From Corythucha ciliata (taxonomy: Eukaryota > Arthropoda > Insecta > Hemiptera > Tingidae), in contig CM075941.1 of the NCBI GenBank assembly GCA_038030265.1, positions 3,472,001-3,536,000 of the forward strand: a stretch of DNA of 64,000 nt. The letters run 5' to 3'. The notes under the pieces are model-generated. The model searched no databases. It was not told the DNA's origin and saw nothing but the letters and a program-made list of their open reading frames with translations. This document shows, piece by piece, positions 35,836 through 46,004 of this stretch. How positions within the stretch are numbered: position 1 is the stretch's first letter; the number at the start of each line of letters is the position of its first letter. The translations under genes and the position numbers were made by a program.

Positions 35836-36303
35836 GTTTTTGAATCAGCAAAACAACCTACGATAGGCCATAGAGATTCTCTGACACTTTTGTATGGTGA
35901 AATGCCATCTATAAAAACGTCGATTGTCACATTGGTGGAGTCGTCAGGAAGCTCAGAAGTAACCAGATAACGTTTCATGACCTCCAGGATTCCATTGTAC
36001 CAGAAGATACCACCAGCTAGAGACGTTAATTTCTTGTGTACGTTTCTAGGGGTCGTGAGCAGTGTTCTAGCGTCTTTTGGGAGGTTTTCATGCCCATGTT
36101 CTCGCAAAACGGTGAGTAATGAATTAACGGCACAGTGAGTAACGTTATTTTCTATAGCCCACAAGGCAAGTTCGTCATTCATTTTTCGGTTTGGCTCATC
36201 AGGTTCTTTTCCATTGTCACTATCACTCATAAAATCATTGCTTTCTGTGAAGTTATTGAAATGAGAGGAAGGTAATTGTTTTCCAAATGCCGATAACTGT
36301 CCT

Positions 36304-36442
36304 GGGGGCTTATTCTCTAACTCCGAAGCAATAGCTTTTTCGAAGTCATATGTTTATTTCATTGATTTTCTTCAAACAAATGAATGAAATAAACACATGG
36401 CTGGCGAAAAAAATATTGCTTGTTGTTAGAGTATAGGCCCCC
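36304..36442. mobile_element. 139-bp MITE with ~60-bp terminal inverted repeats
   Basis: The + strand left arm GGGGGCTTATTCTCTAAC and the reverse complement of the right arm, GGGGGCCTATACTCTAAC, extend as similar sequence for about 60 bp, down to TTTATTTCAT on both sides. It sits inside the N-terminal coding part of the transposase gene. The coding sequence appears in frame across it (EEPG on one side, QLSAFG on the other). A truncated copy is at 9048-9165. The target duplication is unclear because both flanks are CCnGG-like. Confidence 0.75.
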
Positions 36443-36805
36443 TGGTTCTTCATTTCTTTCACAACAATCACAATGAGGCGATAAATTGTCATAGAAAGAA
36501 GCATTTGAGCTTGTTGTTGGTGCAGGGGTGTACAGTGCGTCTCCTTCGTTCACGTTACCAGATTCTCTGATAGAACTTAAGACCTGATTTTCTGACGTTG
36601 ACGAGCCCATTCCACTGGCATAATTCTCTGATTCTGAAATAGAAGCATTGATCACCAACTGGTCAATTTCTTCTTCGTCCAACGTATTTTTTAGACGTTT
36701 ATGCCTCTTCCTTGCATTACTAATCTGTAACGAAGAATGTAAAGATTGAAAGTTATGTGCTTGGATGTAATGGTAGTGCACTATACTATTCACCTTTCTA
36801 TCCAT

Positions 36806-37319
36806 CGTTCAAGGATCGATGCCCAAAATATATTCAAGGCTTACTGCTTTTTCACAATGTAGAAATAGAATCCTAACTCACAAGGACCAACTTTTTATTC
36901 ATCTGATTTTTTCTATAATAGTAATAAAAAAAATAAAACTAAAAGCAACAGTTGCTGGTTGTTGGTAGTTACATCATATCCTAAACAAACAATTTATTAA
37001 ACTATTAAGGCCCGGGTCGACCACATGGGTTTAAAGTTCCGTTTAACACTAAGCTGTGCTTAAGAGCTTACACCCCAATCAGAAATCGGCATTATGAATA
37101 CAAAATCGTTTAAACCCTTAGCAACGTTTAAACGGACATTGTCGACCTAACCCTAAGCCCCTCCACTTATCTCGTATGGTACATTCGTCTGTTGGGTTTT
37201 CGGGTGTGTGTGTATTTCTCGAACATAAATAAATATTTATTTGGGGAGAGTGAATGTGTGCCTCACCGAATAACATAAAAAGATTTCCGTGTTTTCACCG
37301 GACACAGAAGGACTTCATC
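36806..37319. promoter_or_regulatory. Divergent intergenic region between the transposase and DUF4806-type genes
   Basis: 514 bp separate the two start codons, which point away from each other, so the region should carry both promoters. It is AT-rich on the transposase side. No clear TATA box or initiator can be assigned. At 37013-37145 there are two GTCGACC blocks in a loosely inverted context with GTTTAAAC-like pieces. The regulatory role is inferred from gene orientation only. Confidence 0.4.
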
Positions 37320-38665
37320 ATGCGAAGAAGCTTTGAATGCCCGGTAAGTCATGATCGAGAGACGTTTCAACGGCTTATTTTTCAGATATTACTATAAATT
37401 AACTTTTAAACTCAATATCATATTTTCTCCAGTACGTAGTGGTCGAGTTCCCTTTGTTTAATCCTCCATTTGTGGAGGCCGTTCCTTCAAATTGGATCTT
37501 CGATGTTGAGGAAACAAGGGATGGAAAACTAGTTGGAAAAAGCTACTGGCCGAAACAATCTTACAAGAGTGATGCTTGGATTCGAAACCGCAAAAATCCT
37601 TGTCCCGAAGGGCATGCGGCGGACGTATCACAACACTGGGAGATCCACGTAGTTGGCATTCTGAGGTTTTGCAGTATGTATTATTTCGTTTTAACCTTTA
37701 TATCAGTTCTCAGCGATGATGAAGTGTACCAGCGTCGCTACTGTTTCTCCTATTTTTAGGCTCTCTTTTGGATGCCAGAAACAAAAGAGATAAAGCGACA
37801 TCTTATCATCTGGTAGCGATCAGTTGGTGCGCCGACGTGTCCCCGTCCCGAAACGGTACTTCAGGTCGTCAGACGGATCATCAGACAGTGACAACGAGGC
37901 CAAAGGGCCGAAATTGAGGAAATTACAGATTGAAGGTAATGCCTAAAGCAATACGAGTTTACTTTGGTGGAAGGGGGGATACAAAATATTTTATAGCTGA
38001 CATCTAATGCCTAATAATTTTCAGACGAAGGAATATCTCATCCACAAATTGAAGTTACAACGCACGAAGATTCAAGATTGCCAATGTTTCAAGAAACCGA
38101 AGTTGAACAAGGTTAATGTTCTTCTTGGATCCTAAAAAAATGTGTCCTTCTCCGTAAATTTTCAGTTAACTTTCTCCAAGATGGACGTTATAATCTGTGT
38201 ACGGTTATTACAGGTGGGAATGTCTCTCTTTCATCCCCTTCCACCAGCCAAGGCGTGATGCCATCGGTAGATCAACGCAATCTGAGCTTCAGCTCTAAAA
38301 AAAGTCCCAGTCCTCAAAGGGGTGCCTCTACAAAGCTGACAGCCTTGTCCAGAGAGGTGGCTGGTATAAGAGGCAGTCTTAATAATTTAACGGACGTCAT
38401 CAACAAAATATGGGCTGTTGTGGCACCCCCTATTCTGAGGCCTCCATCAGATGACTTTCCCACTTTACCGTTTAAAACAGCATCAGAGTTACAAACGTGG
38501 GAAAACTACATCAAAACGGACGATAACTTCTTCACTGCTGTAAGTTTCTCTATTGGTAACTCATTTCAATGTATCGTGTTTTCTATACGTACGACGCACG
38601 GCGCGGCGTCGCCGGATGCAAAGAGTCTGTTTATGCCATGTTGCGTATGCTTTTGACTGATGAAC
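37320..38665 (+). pseudogene. DUF4806-type gene, head-to-head with the transposase
   Basis: Exon 1, 37320-37343 (MRRSFECP), ends at GTAAGT. Exon 2, 37433-37673, encodes VVVEFPLFN, EAVPSNWI, SYWPK and WEIHVVGIL, the N-terminal module common in DUF4806 proteins. Exon 3 from 37760 (SLLDARNKRDKATSYHL) changes frame near 37800 before RRRVPVPKRYFRSSDGSS. Exon 4 is about 38025-38110 and exon 5 38213-38540. Exon 5 includes GIRGSLNNLTDVI, then LPFKTASELQTWENYI, the start of DUF4806, and a GTAAGT donor. A further block to 38665 (CKESVYAMLRMLLTDELA) is the next DUF4806 segment and then stops, so the end of the domain is missing. Function of the family is unknown; proteins of this type often accompany insect transposases. 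The copy is decayed by the frame change and 3' loss. Confidence 0.65.
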
Positions 38666-38679
38666 TAGCCTAAAAAAAT

Positions 38680-39260
38680 AGCTTAAAAAATACGTTTTCA
38701 ACGATCATCTCGAGTTTTTGAGGAAAACATTTGAAACGAGAACGACAGAAGATTCATTTCCAAATTCCGTGAACAGCAATGATGAAAACTCGACTGAGTT
38801 TTGTGGAGGTGAAACTGAGGGTCGTGAAGATGTTGAACAAGAAGATTCAGTAGACACGCAACCAACCACTCATTCTAAAAGAAATAAAAAAGCAAAGGAG
38901 GCCTCAACAAGTCAGTCAAACGATTTGGACGAAAGAATATTAAAAGCAATTGAAACCCCGAATAGGCACATTTCCTTCATCCAAGGTTTGTTGCCGTCAC
39001 TAGAAACTTTTAACGACGACAAAATCGTAGATTTTCAAGTGGGCGTGCTTCATTTGATTCAAAACATTAAAAAAACGAGAAATAAACCATCATCTTCATC
39101 CTACTATGCACCTCATGACAGCGGGCCGAGTCACTTTGACTACCAATACCAACGCAGCTGCTCGACGACTCCTCTCAGCCGTTCCAGCACCAACCCATCG
39201 CCATCAGGATCATCATTGTACTATCAAAACCTAATGTCTCCTGATTATCACTGTGAATAA
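38680..39260 (+). pseudogene. C-terminal part of a MADF-BESS-type protein
   Basis: After a possible splice acceptor (AAAAAATAG) the frame reads LKKYVFNDHLEFLRKTFETR and TTEDSFPN, resembling the last helix of a MADF domain. It continues with an acidic linker, a basic stretch (SKRNKKAKEAS) and a BESS-like motif (HISFIQGLLPSLETFNDDKI, followed by VDFQVGVLHLIQNI). A Ser/Pro/Tyr-rich tail ends at 39260. MADF-BESS proteins are DNA-binding regulators and also occur as accessory proteins of Harbinger-type transposons. The N-terminal two thirds of MADF were not found upstream, where the truncated DUF4806 gene lies, so this is a fragment or a chimera. An AATAAA follows at about 39286. Confidence 0.55.
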
Positions 39261-39299
39261 GTTACATGTATCAAGATACTTTTGAATAATAAATTTTTA

Positions 39300-39990
39300 A
39301 TAATATTTCTTTTCGATTATGAACAAATACTTTTTTGTAAGAATTGTTAATTTTTTCCCTTAGGTTTTCCTTGAAATCCGCATTAATCCGTAATCGAAAG
39401 TAAGTTTGGTTGGTCAGAACGACTAACAAACCAACCACTACATTAAAGTCTTCAAGGGCCTAGGTCACAGACTCTCGCCCGCGCTTGAATTTAGTGGAAT
39501 GAGCTTCCCCTTTACCCCTTCTCCCAAAAATAACGCACCGTGAATTTTTAGAACAAATGATCACTGTGTCGCTTCTATGTATACGTGACCATAGTGGCCA
39601 CTAGTAAAATTTTTTTGTTGAGTTCTTTAAATATTTTTGGCGGGAGTGAACAAATCTAACTATCGAAATGAAGCACCCGTTCGAGAGTCCATCACTAAGT
39701 GGACAGACTACAGCTGGGTTTCCAAGGAAGTTATTTCTGAACATGAAATTCATGATAGTTTTATCTACCTCAATATGGCCGTGAGTTCACCTGGTAGTAA
39801 AGGGTTAATGTGTAGTATTGAATAGATATAGTAGCAATAATGAGCTTTTAACATGCAAAAACTCAACGGTAGAATTCAAGAATTCTTACATTTAAAATGC
39901 AGGGGCATTTTTTGCAAATACAACAAAAACACCTTAGAAAAAAAAAATTATCTGCACACAACCATATTACTGTAAAAATGTACATAATTC
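39300..39990. other. No gene recognised
   Basis: AT-rich sequence with one short open frame (39637-39825) that lacks any recognised motif. Confidence 0.4.
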
Positions 39991-40002
39991 ATAAAATTTA
40001 TA

Positions 40003-41421
40003 CATTTATTTATTTATTTTTCCAGGTACATTGGAAGTGGCTGTTCATTTACAGACCTACACTACACTTTTAGGGTTGGGATTTCGACAGCCCGAGGGAT
40101 AGTGCAAAGTGTTTGTCGCGCGATTTGGGCAGTCATTGCACGTGAAGTTCTGCTACTTCCTAATAAGGACCAAGAGTGGAGTCTCTAATAAGTCTCCAAG
40201 TGTCATTGGAGTCGTCGGAAACATTTATTTCAGCAGTCGCACCAAACCCTTCTCTAAAAAAACTGGTTGAAGGCTGACTTTCTTACTCCTGTGGAAGTAT
40301 TGCTTTATAAACACTCCTTTACTCCAGAAGTCAGGAGTGTATATAATATCCCTCAAGCGAACGGGAAACCCAACTGTAAATGAGGAGTACGAATCATGCT
40401 TCGTTTTCACAAATAAACGAAGCCTCGCTATCCGCTTTCTTCAAGTTTTCGACAATATCCTCTGATTTTACGGTTGGAGCCAAGCGAGAAAGAAATAACC
40501 AATGAAACTGGTCAACAGTGTTTAGCGTTGAAGTATCTTCTTTTTTATTTCCAACGAAGTAACCGTCGTTCTTCGATAGGCCTCTTCGGTCCAATTTCCT
40601 GGCAGAAACCACAGCTGCTCCCTGGTCCGGTTTCTTATTATCATCTTTAGGAGCAGCGGAGAATTTCGCGTCGCAATTAGGATTTAAAATTCGATTACGC
40701 TGAGTTCCAGTAGGTAGAACATATCCGGTTCAGAAGTCAAACGCGACACCTTTCTATTGCCATCGACAGTTCTACCTCTATTTTGTTTTTGTTATGATTA
40801 GGATGTTTGTAACCCAATTGAACTCTGGAGTCCCTCCCCTGTCCTCGTTTACATTTTACCCAAGGTAATTTGTCTTCCGATTCATCAGCTTTACCAATAA
40901 AAGCATGGTCATGGTCATTGTTGTGATCCTCGTCATCAGACGACGGAGAGTCAGAAACGGTAGAGTTGTTATCTTCCACCTGGAAGGAGCCTCTACCAGG
41001 AAGTCTCAACTTTTCCGCGAGCGAAGAATAAGAACGACTTTATTTCTATATTTTATTTCTTCAAATCGCCCATTTGGGTTTTTAATTCCAAATTATTCTC
41101 ACTCACCGCTCGTAATTCCGCCGCCACCACGCTGAGGATTAAGGCCCAGACTTCCGTCTCCTGACCCCGCCATAGGCTCTCGCCACCTCTCTCACACAGG
41201 TGGCAAAACCAATAAACTTTGGTGCGTAGCGATTTCAACATCGCAAACTGCTCCTCATGGAAGTCCGTACATGTTGAGTGAAACACCTTAGAGCAATTAC
41301 CGTCACATTTGACGTAATTATCAGTCAATACCGAGTTAAAAAAGCGAGCACAAATCGAACCACTCACGTCAGGCGCCATCTTTAGCCGGCAATATGATTT
41401 TTTTTTTTCGATTCTAGCCAC
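40003..41421 (-). pseudogene. LINE ORF1 with PHD finger, ORF2 missing
   Basis: Minus-strand blocks read as the ORF1 of a CR1-like LINE. 41421-41053 has a PHD-type zinc finger (CARFFNSVLTDNYVKCDGNC, KVFHSTC, YWFCHLC) and then a short coiled segment (LELKTQMGDLKK). 41009-40737 is an acidic and polar linker (SDSPSSDDEDHNNDHDH). 40612-40410 has LFLSRLAPTVKSEDIVENLK, an RRM-like start, and a one-base frame change near 40405 leads to KTKHDSYSSFTVGFPV, DFWSKGVFIKQYF. Downstream sequence ends in a (TAAA)n tract at about 40003-40022, a common LINE 3' end, so ORF2 has been deleted. The protein would bind element RNA. Clade assignment is tentative. Confidence 0.65.
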
Positions 41422-41650
41422 GAATTAGCAATTTCTTTCGCTTTCGACATGAATTATCACTTTATGTCAGGCCACTAACTGACCGTTGGAAACCGTGAAT
41501 TTTCTCTAGTTTGGCTGTGAATGAGCGATTGCTCTTGATGCTGGCCGCGAATTAGCACTTAGTCTCGTTTACAGTTGTGAAGTTGCCCCCAGGAAACAGC
41601 GAATGTCTGATTTTTCAATTTTAGCTATGATTGAGCGCTATTGATTGACG
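41400..41650 (+). repeat. Degenerate ~30-bp repeat, orientation A
   Basis: GCCACGAATTAGCAATTTC-type units, matching 5590-6240, follow a T-run at the start of the LINE ORF1. Confidence 0.6.
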
Positions 41651-41659
41651 CGGTGTGGG

Positions 41660-43010
41660 TTAATGGGGGGGGGGGTCGTTCGGACGATCCGTAGATGAGG
41701 GTTGAAGATGCAAGAAATTAAACGGTCACCACCTGTTGTTTGCTTTGGGTAACAGGCCCCAATAGATTCTCAATATAATACAACTGCTTTATAATTTGTT
41801 TCAAAAATAATAATAATTGTTTTTCTTTGACGGTCTCCGCGTGTGTTCCCTTGGCGCTGTTCGCAGATCCTCTTGCCGTCGTATCGCTGCGCTGTCCGCT
41901 GCGTCTTGTATTTGACTTTCGGTTAGCGTCCCTCGGCGCTATGGGCAGACTTTTGGGCTAACGGTCCGCTAGCGTCCCGTCGTGCGTGGAGTTGACCGAT
42001 GGCGCTGAACGGTCCTTGATCGGCTCAGTCCAGTCCGGTGTCGTCTTCTTCGCCGGGTTTGGGAAGGACAGGGAAAGGTTCGGACAGGGTCGGTCTCTCT
42101 CGATGAATTCTGGGGGAGACCCAAGTGTCGCTAACCTCCGTAATATCTATCAAGCTCCACCGCGAGGCTGAGGGAATGAGAAGAAAGTTTGACCGGAGTC
42201 TTCTCAACGGTTTGGCACGAATGCCTATCGGCGGTCAAGTCCCACGATAGGGTTTCCCTTCAACAAGCGTCCGGAGTCTTCTCAACGCAGTCAAGCTTAG
42301 AAGGTTCCCGCAAGGTTATCCTGCTGGTCCAAGGCTATGTGTACGTCAGGTCAACTGACGATTTGAACCAGGGGCGGTCTGATCCACAATAGGGTGTCCA
42401 CTTCAACAAGCGTCCAGAGTCTTCTCAACGGAGTTGAGCTTGGAAGGTTCTCCGCAAGGTTTCCCGCACCAATGGCCGGAAAAAGAACGAAGGAGGGGGG
42501 GGGGCAAGAGGCCTCGGTGGGTCAGAGTCAGCCTTATACCAACTAGTCAGGATCGAATCACTGAATGGCCTGAAAGGTTCTCGATAGGCTTTGCCCATCT
42601 GTGCCTTGAAAGGGTGTGTGTGGGGGGGGGGGGGTCACTAACGGTCAAGAGTCGTCTCAATTGACCGCTGGACGTTTTCCCGAACGGCGAGCGATCCTTC
42701 GCTTCGGGAAGACTGCGGCGTCGCTGTGGTACTTCCGAATCGTCACGGGTGTCCAGGAATTCCCAGTCGTCGAAGCCGCTGGAGTGTCGTGCGGTAACCC
42801 AGTCGAGTCGTTCGTTCGCAGGTTGAAGAGCGGGCCCCCGCCTAAACACGGCACTGTCGGGACCCAGTGGGTTCTTGGTAACGTGGTCGAGCGGCGGCAC
42901 ACGGGCAGATCGCAGAGGTACGGTTTTCCCCAACAGCTAGGACTCCAAGACCTTTTTCGACTAGGGAATTCCACGGGTTTTATATTAAATCTCGGGCCAT
43001 TTTTCTAAAA
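41660..43010 (+). repeat. GC-richer leader-like region with ~142-bp tandem repeat
   Basis: 42243-42340 and 42385-42480 are two units of a repeat (ATAGGGT..CC, CTTCAACAAGCGTCC, AGTCTTCTCAACG, GAAGGTTC), with partial units at about 42185 and 42645. Several G-runs occur (41667, 42494, 42620). Base composition differs from the AT-rich surroundings. Because the Gypsy pol starts right after it, this may be a 5' LTR/leader remnant, but no matching 3' copy was seen. Overlapping open frames on both strands here look like by-products of composition. Confidence 0.5.
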
Positions 43011-43022
43011 ACCCCAAGTGTT

Positions 43023-45260
43023 GTGTATGAACATCCTATACCGAATATCGAGGATTTGTTGGTTAAACTAGGCAATAACAAAGTTTATTCAAAAATCGAT
43101 ATTACTCAGGCATATGCTCATATTGAAATTCACCCGGACGACAGAGAACTTTTGACACTTAACACTCACTTAGGCTTGTTCCAACAAAACCGTCTTCCAT
43201 TCAGCGCCAGCTGTGCGCCGTCAATTTGGCAGCGAACAATTGAACAAGTCTTAGAAGGTATCGAAGGAGTAGCTATTTTCTTTTATGATGTTTGCCTCGC
43301 CACAGTCGATTGCCCTTCCAATTACCAGTTACTTGAGAAAGTTTTTATTCGTTTAGAAAAATATAACTTGCGCATCAACAAAGAGAAAAGCGAATTTTTC
43401 AAGAATGAAAATGAGTACTGTGGTTTTAAAATCAGTGAAAACGGAATTCACAAATGCCCCAACAAAGTGGCGGCTATCAAAGATGCTCCCGAACCGACAA
43501 ATACATCCCAAGTCAAAGCTTTCATCGAACTTGTTAATTTTTATGGAAGATTTGTCCCAAATTTTGAGTTCGATAGCCCAATCGCTATAATGCCCTTCTG
43601 AAGAAAAACGTAGAATTCAATTTTAATCAAAAATGTCGAATAACGTTTCAAATGATCAAAGACACGATCAGTTTGGAGTTAGTTCTCGTACTTTATCATC
43701 CGAAAAGGAAAATTACATTAGCAACGGATGCAAGCTCTTATGGTGTCGGAGCAGTTTTATCCCACGTCATGGAAGATGGCTCTGAAAGACCAATATCTTT
43801 CGCAAGCCGAACCTTGAGTGAAGCTGAAAAAAGTACAGTCAAATAGACAAAGATGCATTGGCGATTGTCTTCGGGATGAAACGTTTTTTTAAATACCTAT
43901 ATGGGCGGAAGTTTACTTTAATTACTGATCATCGTCCTCTAACGACAATATTTCACCCGAATAAAGAAATTCCTCCCTTGTCGGCATCAAGAAGGCAACA
44001 CTATGCACTTTTTCTTCAGTCTTTCACTTATGACGTCGTTCACAGGAAAACAGAGGAGAACTCCAACGCCGACGCAATATCAAGACTTCCCATTCAAGAA
44101 AGCCATGCAGAAACCGAAGTGATGGACGATTTTGATGTGTTTGCTCTTCGACAAGTTGAAGTACTCTCAGTTTCGGCTGAAACTATTGCCTCTGAGACTC
44201 AGAAAGATCCATTTTTGAAACCTCTTTTCGACGCACTTCACAGGGGAAATGAAAGATCGTGCAAGGTTTCATTCGCTGTGAATATTAAGGAATTTTCATT
44301 ACAGCATGATTACATTTTCCACGGTGCCAGGGTCGTTATTCCTTCAACTCTAAGACTTAGCATTCTTCATGAGCTCCATGAAGGACAAGGAGTCACAAAA
44401 ACTAAGAGCTTGGCCAGAAGATTTGTTTGGTGGCCGAAAATCGATCATGATATTGATAATTACATTCGGAACTGCGAACATTGCCAGCTTGTTGGAAATA
44501 ATCCAAGTAAATGCGAATTACATTGCTGGGAAACTCCCAATGGACCCATGGAAAGAATCCAAATTGACTATGCTGGTCCAGTCAAAAATAATCATTTTTT
44601 GGTAATAGTAGACGCCTACAGTAAATGGACAGAAGTTTTCGTCACAAATAAGACCGACGCCTCGACCACCCAACAACTTCTAACAAAATTCGTCATCAAT
44701 TTGGGATGCCGAATATTATAGCGAACGATAACGCCCCCCAATTCAGAAGTAAAATATTGTCGGCATTTCGCGCCAGAAACGGAATACGTCAATCATTTTC
44801 TGCCCCTTACCATCCAGCCTCGAACGGACAAGCCGAACGATAAGTACAAACGTTTAAAAATGTCTTTAAAGCATCTTTACATGCCAATATGTCCATTGAC
44901 GATGCGCTAAATCGATTCCTTTTCAGCTACCGCGAGACTCCTCATTCTTCAACTGGTCTTTCTCACTCGTCACTTTTTCTTGGCCGTGAATTTACGTACA
45001 CGTAAAGATCAATTTCTAGTACAGCCCACAAAAAAGCCATTGCAAGAACAGCCGACTCCTGTGACTGAACCAGAAATGGCTTCGAATTCGGAGCAAAACT
45101 TGACTCCGAGTTCAGAAGACAGTTCGAGACCCGATTCGTCAGAAAACCAATCTCATCAGAACCAATCAAGGCCACCGATCAATCGAACGCGAAGCGATCA
45201 AGCATATCGCGCATGAAGTGGACGAATATTACGGCCCCCACCGCGTTATGGTGAATAGGG
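43023..45260 (+). pseudogene. Gypsy (Ty3) pol: RT, RNase H and integrase, multiply broken
   Basis: 43023-43601 is RT from NKVYSKIDITQAYAHIEIHP through LPFSASCAPSIWQRTIEQVL to VKAFIELVNFYGRFVPNF. A frame change near 43600 leads to RNase H (ITLATDASSYGVGAVLSHVM, ERPISFASRTLSEAEKS), which is interrupted by a stop near 43846 and a frame change. It continues at 43858-44721 (KYLYGRKFTLITDHRPLTTI; integrase zinc finger H-H-C-C with IRNCEHCQLV; core start RIQIDYAGP). After another break, the rest of the integrase core (IANDNAPQFRS, YHPASNGQAER) and a Pro/Ser-rich tail reach about 45216. The RT catalytic box reads FYDVCLAT where Y-x-D-D is expected, so the second Asp is lost. gag and protease are missing upstream. 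Inactive. Confidence 0.88.
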
Positions 45261-45269
45261 AGGAAGAAT

Positions 45270-45470
45270 TGTTGTAGCTTCCAACGTTACCACATGTTGG
45301 TTTCTAATTATTAATAATTGTTACTCGCGGCCCGGCGAAGTCCACGTGTACCGAGCCGCATCTTTGGACTTGCGTGATCATCAAGTGCGGGAAAATTGAT
45401 TCAGCTTCTTTAAGCGGGCGAAACTGACCTGTAACACTCTATAACTATGTCAATATCTTCAACGGCTAAT
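45270..45470 (+). repeat. Gypsy 3' LTR (start defined, end uncertain)
   Basis: A purine tract AGGGAGGAAGAAT precedes TGTTGTAGCTTCCAACGTTA. About 45 bp of this LTR start recurs inverted at 47715-47761. The other end is not defined, and a MITE begins at 45481. Confidence 0.65.
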
Positions 45471-45480
45471 TTTTATTAGG

Positions 45481-45777
45481 GAGTTATTGCATAACCGTCT
45501 GACGGTTAACGTTAACGGTTACGTGACGTCACATAAGCGTAGCTGTTTGTGTCGGTGGAAAATGAATTATTGCAAATAATAATAGTTGCGCTAAAATATG
45601 AACGCATGGTATTAGGGCATAGATGCTTTTAATTGCTTCAAATAAATTAATAAAACACCTCATTCTGGTTTTAAAACGTTTATGATTAACGCTTAAACTC
45701 AAAATTTGAATTTTACGCTTGTCATGACGTCACATAACCGTCAACGTTAACCATCAGACGGTTTGGCAATAACTCCC
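45481..45777. mobile_element. 297-bp MITE with TIRs and TATTA target duplication
   Basis: GGGAGTTATTGC at 45481 is exactly inverted at 45766-45777. Similarity continues inward for about 60 bp (ACCGTCTGACGGTTAACGTT, GTGACGTCA). Perfect TATTA duplications flank it at 45476-45480 and 45778-45782. No coding capacity. Confidence 0.85.
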
Positions 45778-45819
45778 TATTATTTAGTGAATGTTGAAGT
45801 GAACTTTAAGTGGTTAAAT

Positions 45820-45820
<1 letters not shown>

Positions 45821-45862
<42 letters not shown>
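45821..45862 (-). repeat. T42 homopolymer, possible retroposon A tail
   Basis: A run of 42 T's is followed by a non-coding segment to about 46000 and then a repeat array. It could be the A tail of a minus-strand retroposon. No ORF is associated with it. Confidence 0.5.
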
Positions 45863-45864
<2 letters not shown>

Positions 45865-46004
45865 AGACTAGTTTCGGGGTATGCGCCCCATTGTCAAGGC
45901 ATCCCGTCAGTAACAAATCTCTCTGTCCCATATATGTCAACACAAAATTCCCAAAAATCCTGAGAACGGACAAGTTCGAACCAGCATTCGCCACTGTCTT
46001 GATC

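Larger units (their letters stand above)
29131..36805 (-). pseudogene. CACTA-like transposase gene, split by a MITE and a BEL/Pao element
   Basis: Minus-strand pieces form one Transposase_21-like protein. Exon 1 (36805-36794, MDRK) has a GTGAAT donor. Exon 2 starts at 36724 (ISNARKRHKRLKN). The acidic N-terminal part runs to 36443 and resumes after a MITE at about 36303. Then come LALWAIENNVTHCAVNSLLTV, a GGIFWYNGI block, VFIDGISPYKSV and WPIVGCFADSK. A BEL element (30558-35835) follows, and the frame resumes with PFIIALWCGTSKEP. Next are NYIADAPARAFLRKVKPHNS, CERCNV, ELKTDESF and FPIDGMHLLYLGITKRL, the transposase core. After a frame change near 30075 comes FPSEFSRKPRGLSEW and YKATEWRRIVLYDG. 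An in-frame TAG at 29737-29739 precedes FVVFNVHTLTHFAAEC and FRAFKYENFLGSVRNLLR. The gene is inactive. The domain order (DG..KS..WPI, DAPAR, C..C, H..YLG) resembles CACTA/EnSpm Tnp2-type transposases. The exact superfamily is less certain than the fact that it is a DDE-type transposase. Confidence 0.75.

Noticed and set aside
41986..43008. Overlapping 60-130-codon frames on both strands at 42-43 kb
   Set aside because: They lie in the GC-richer tandem-repeat region, overlap in several frames and show no motif; composition explains them.
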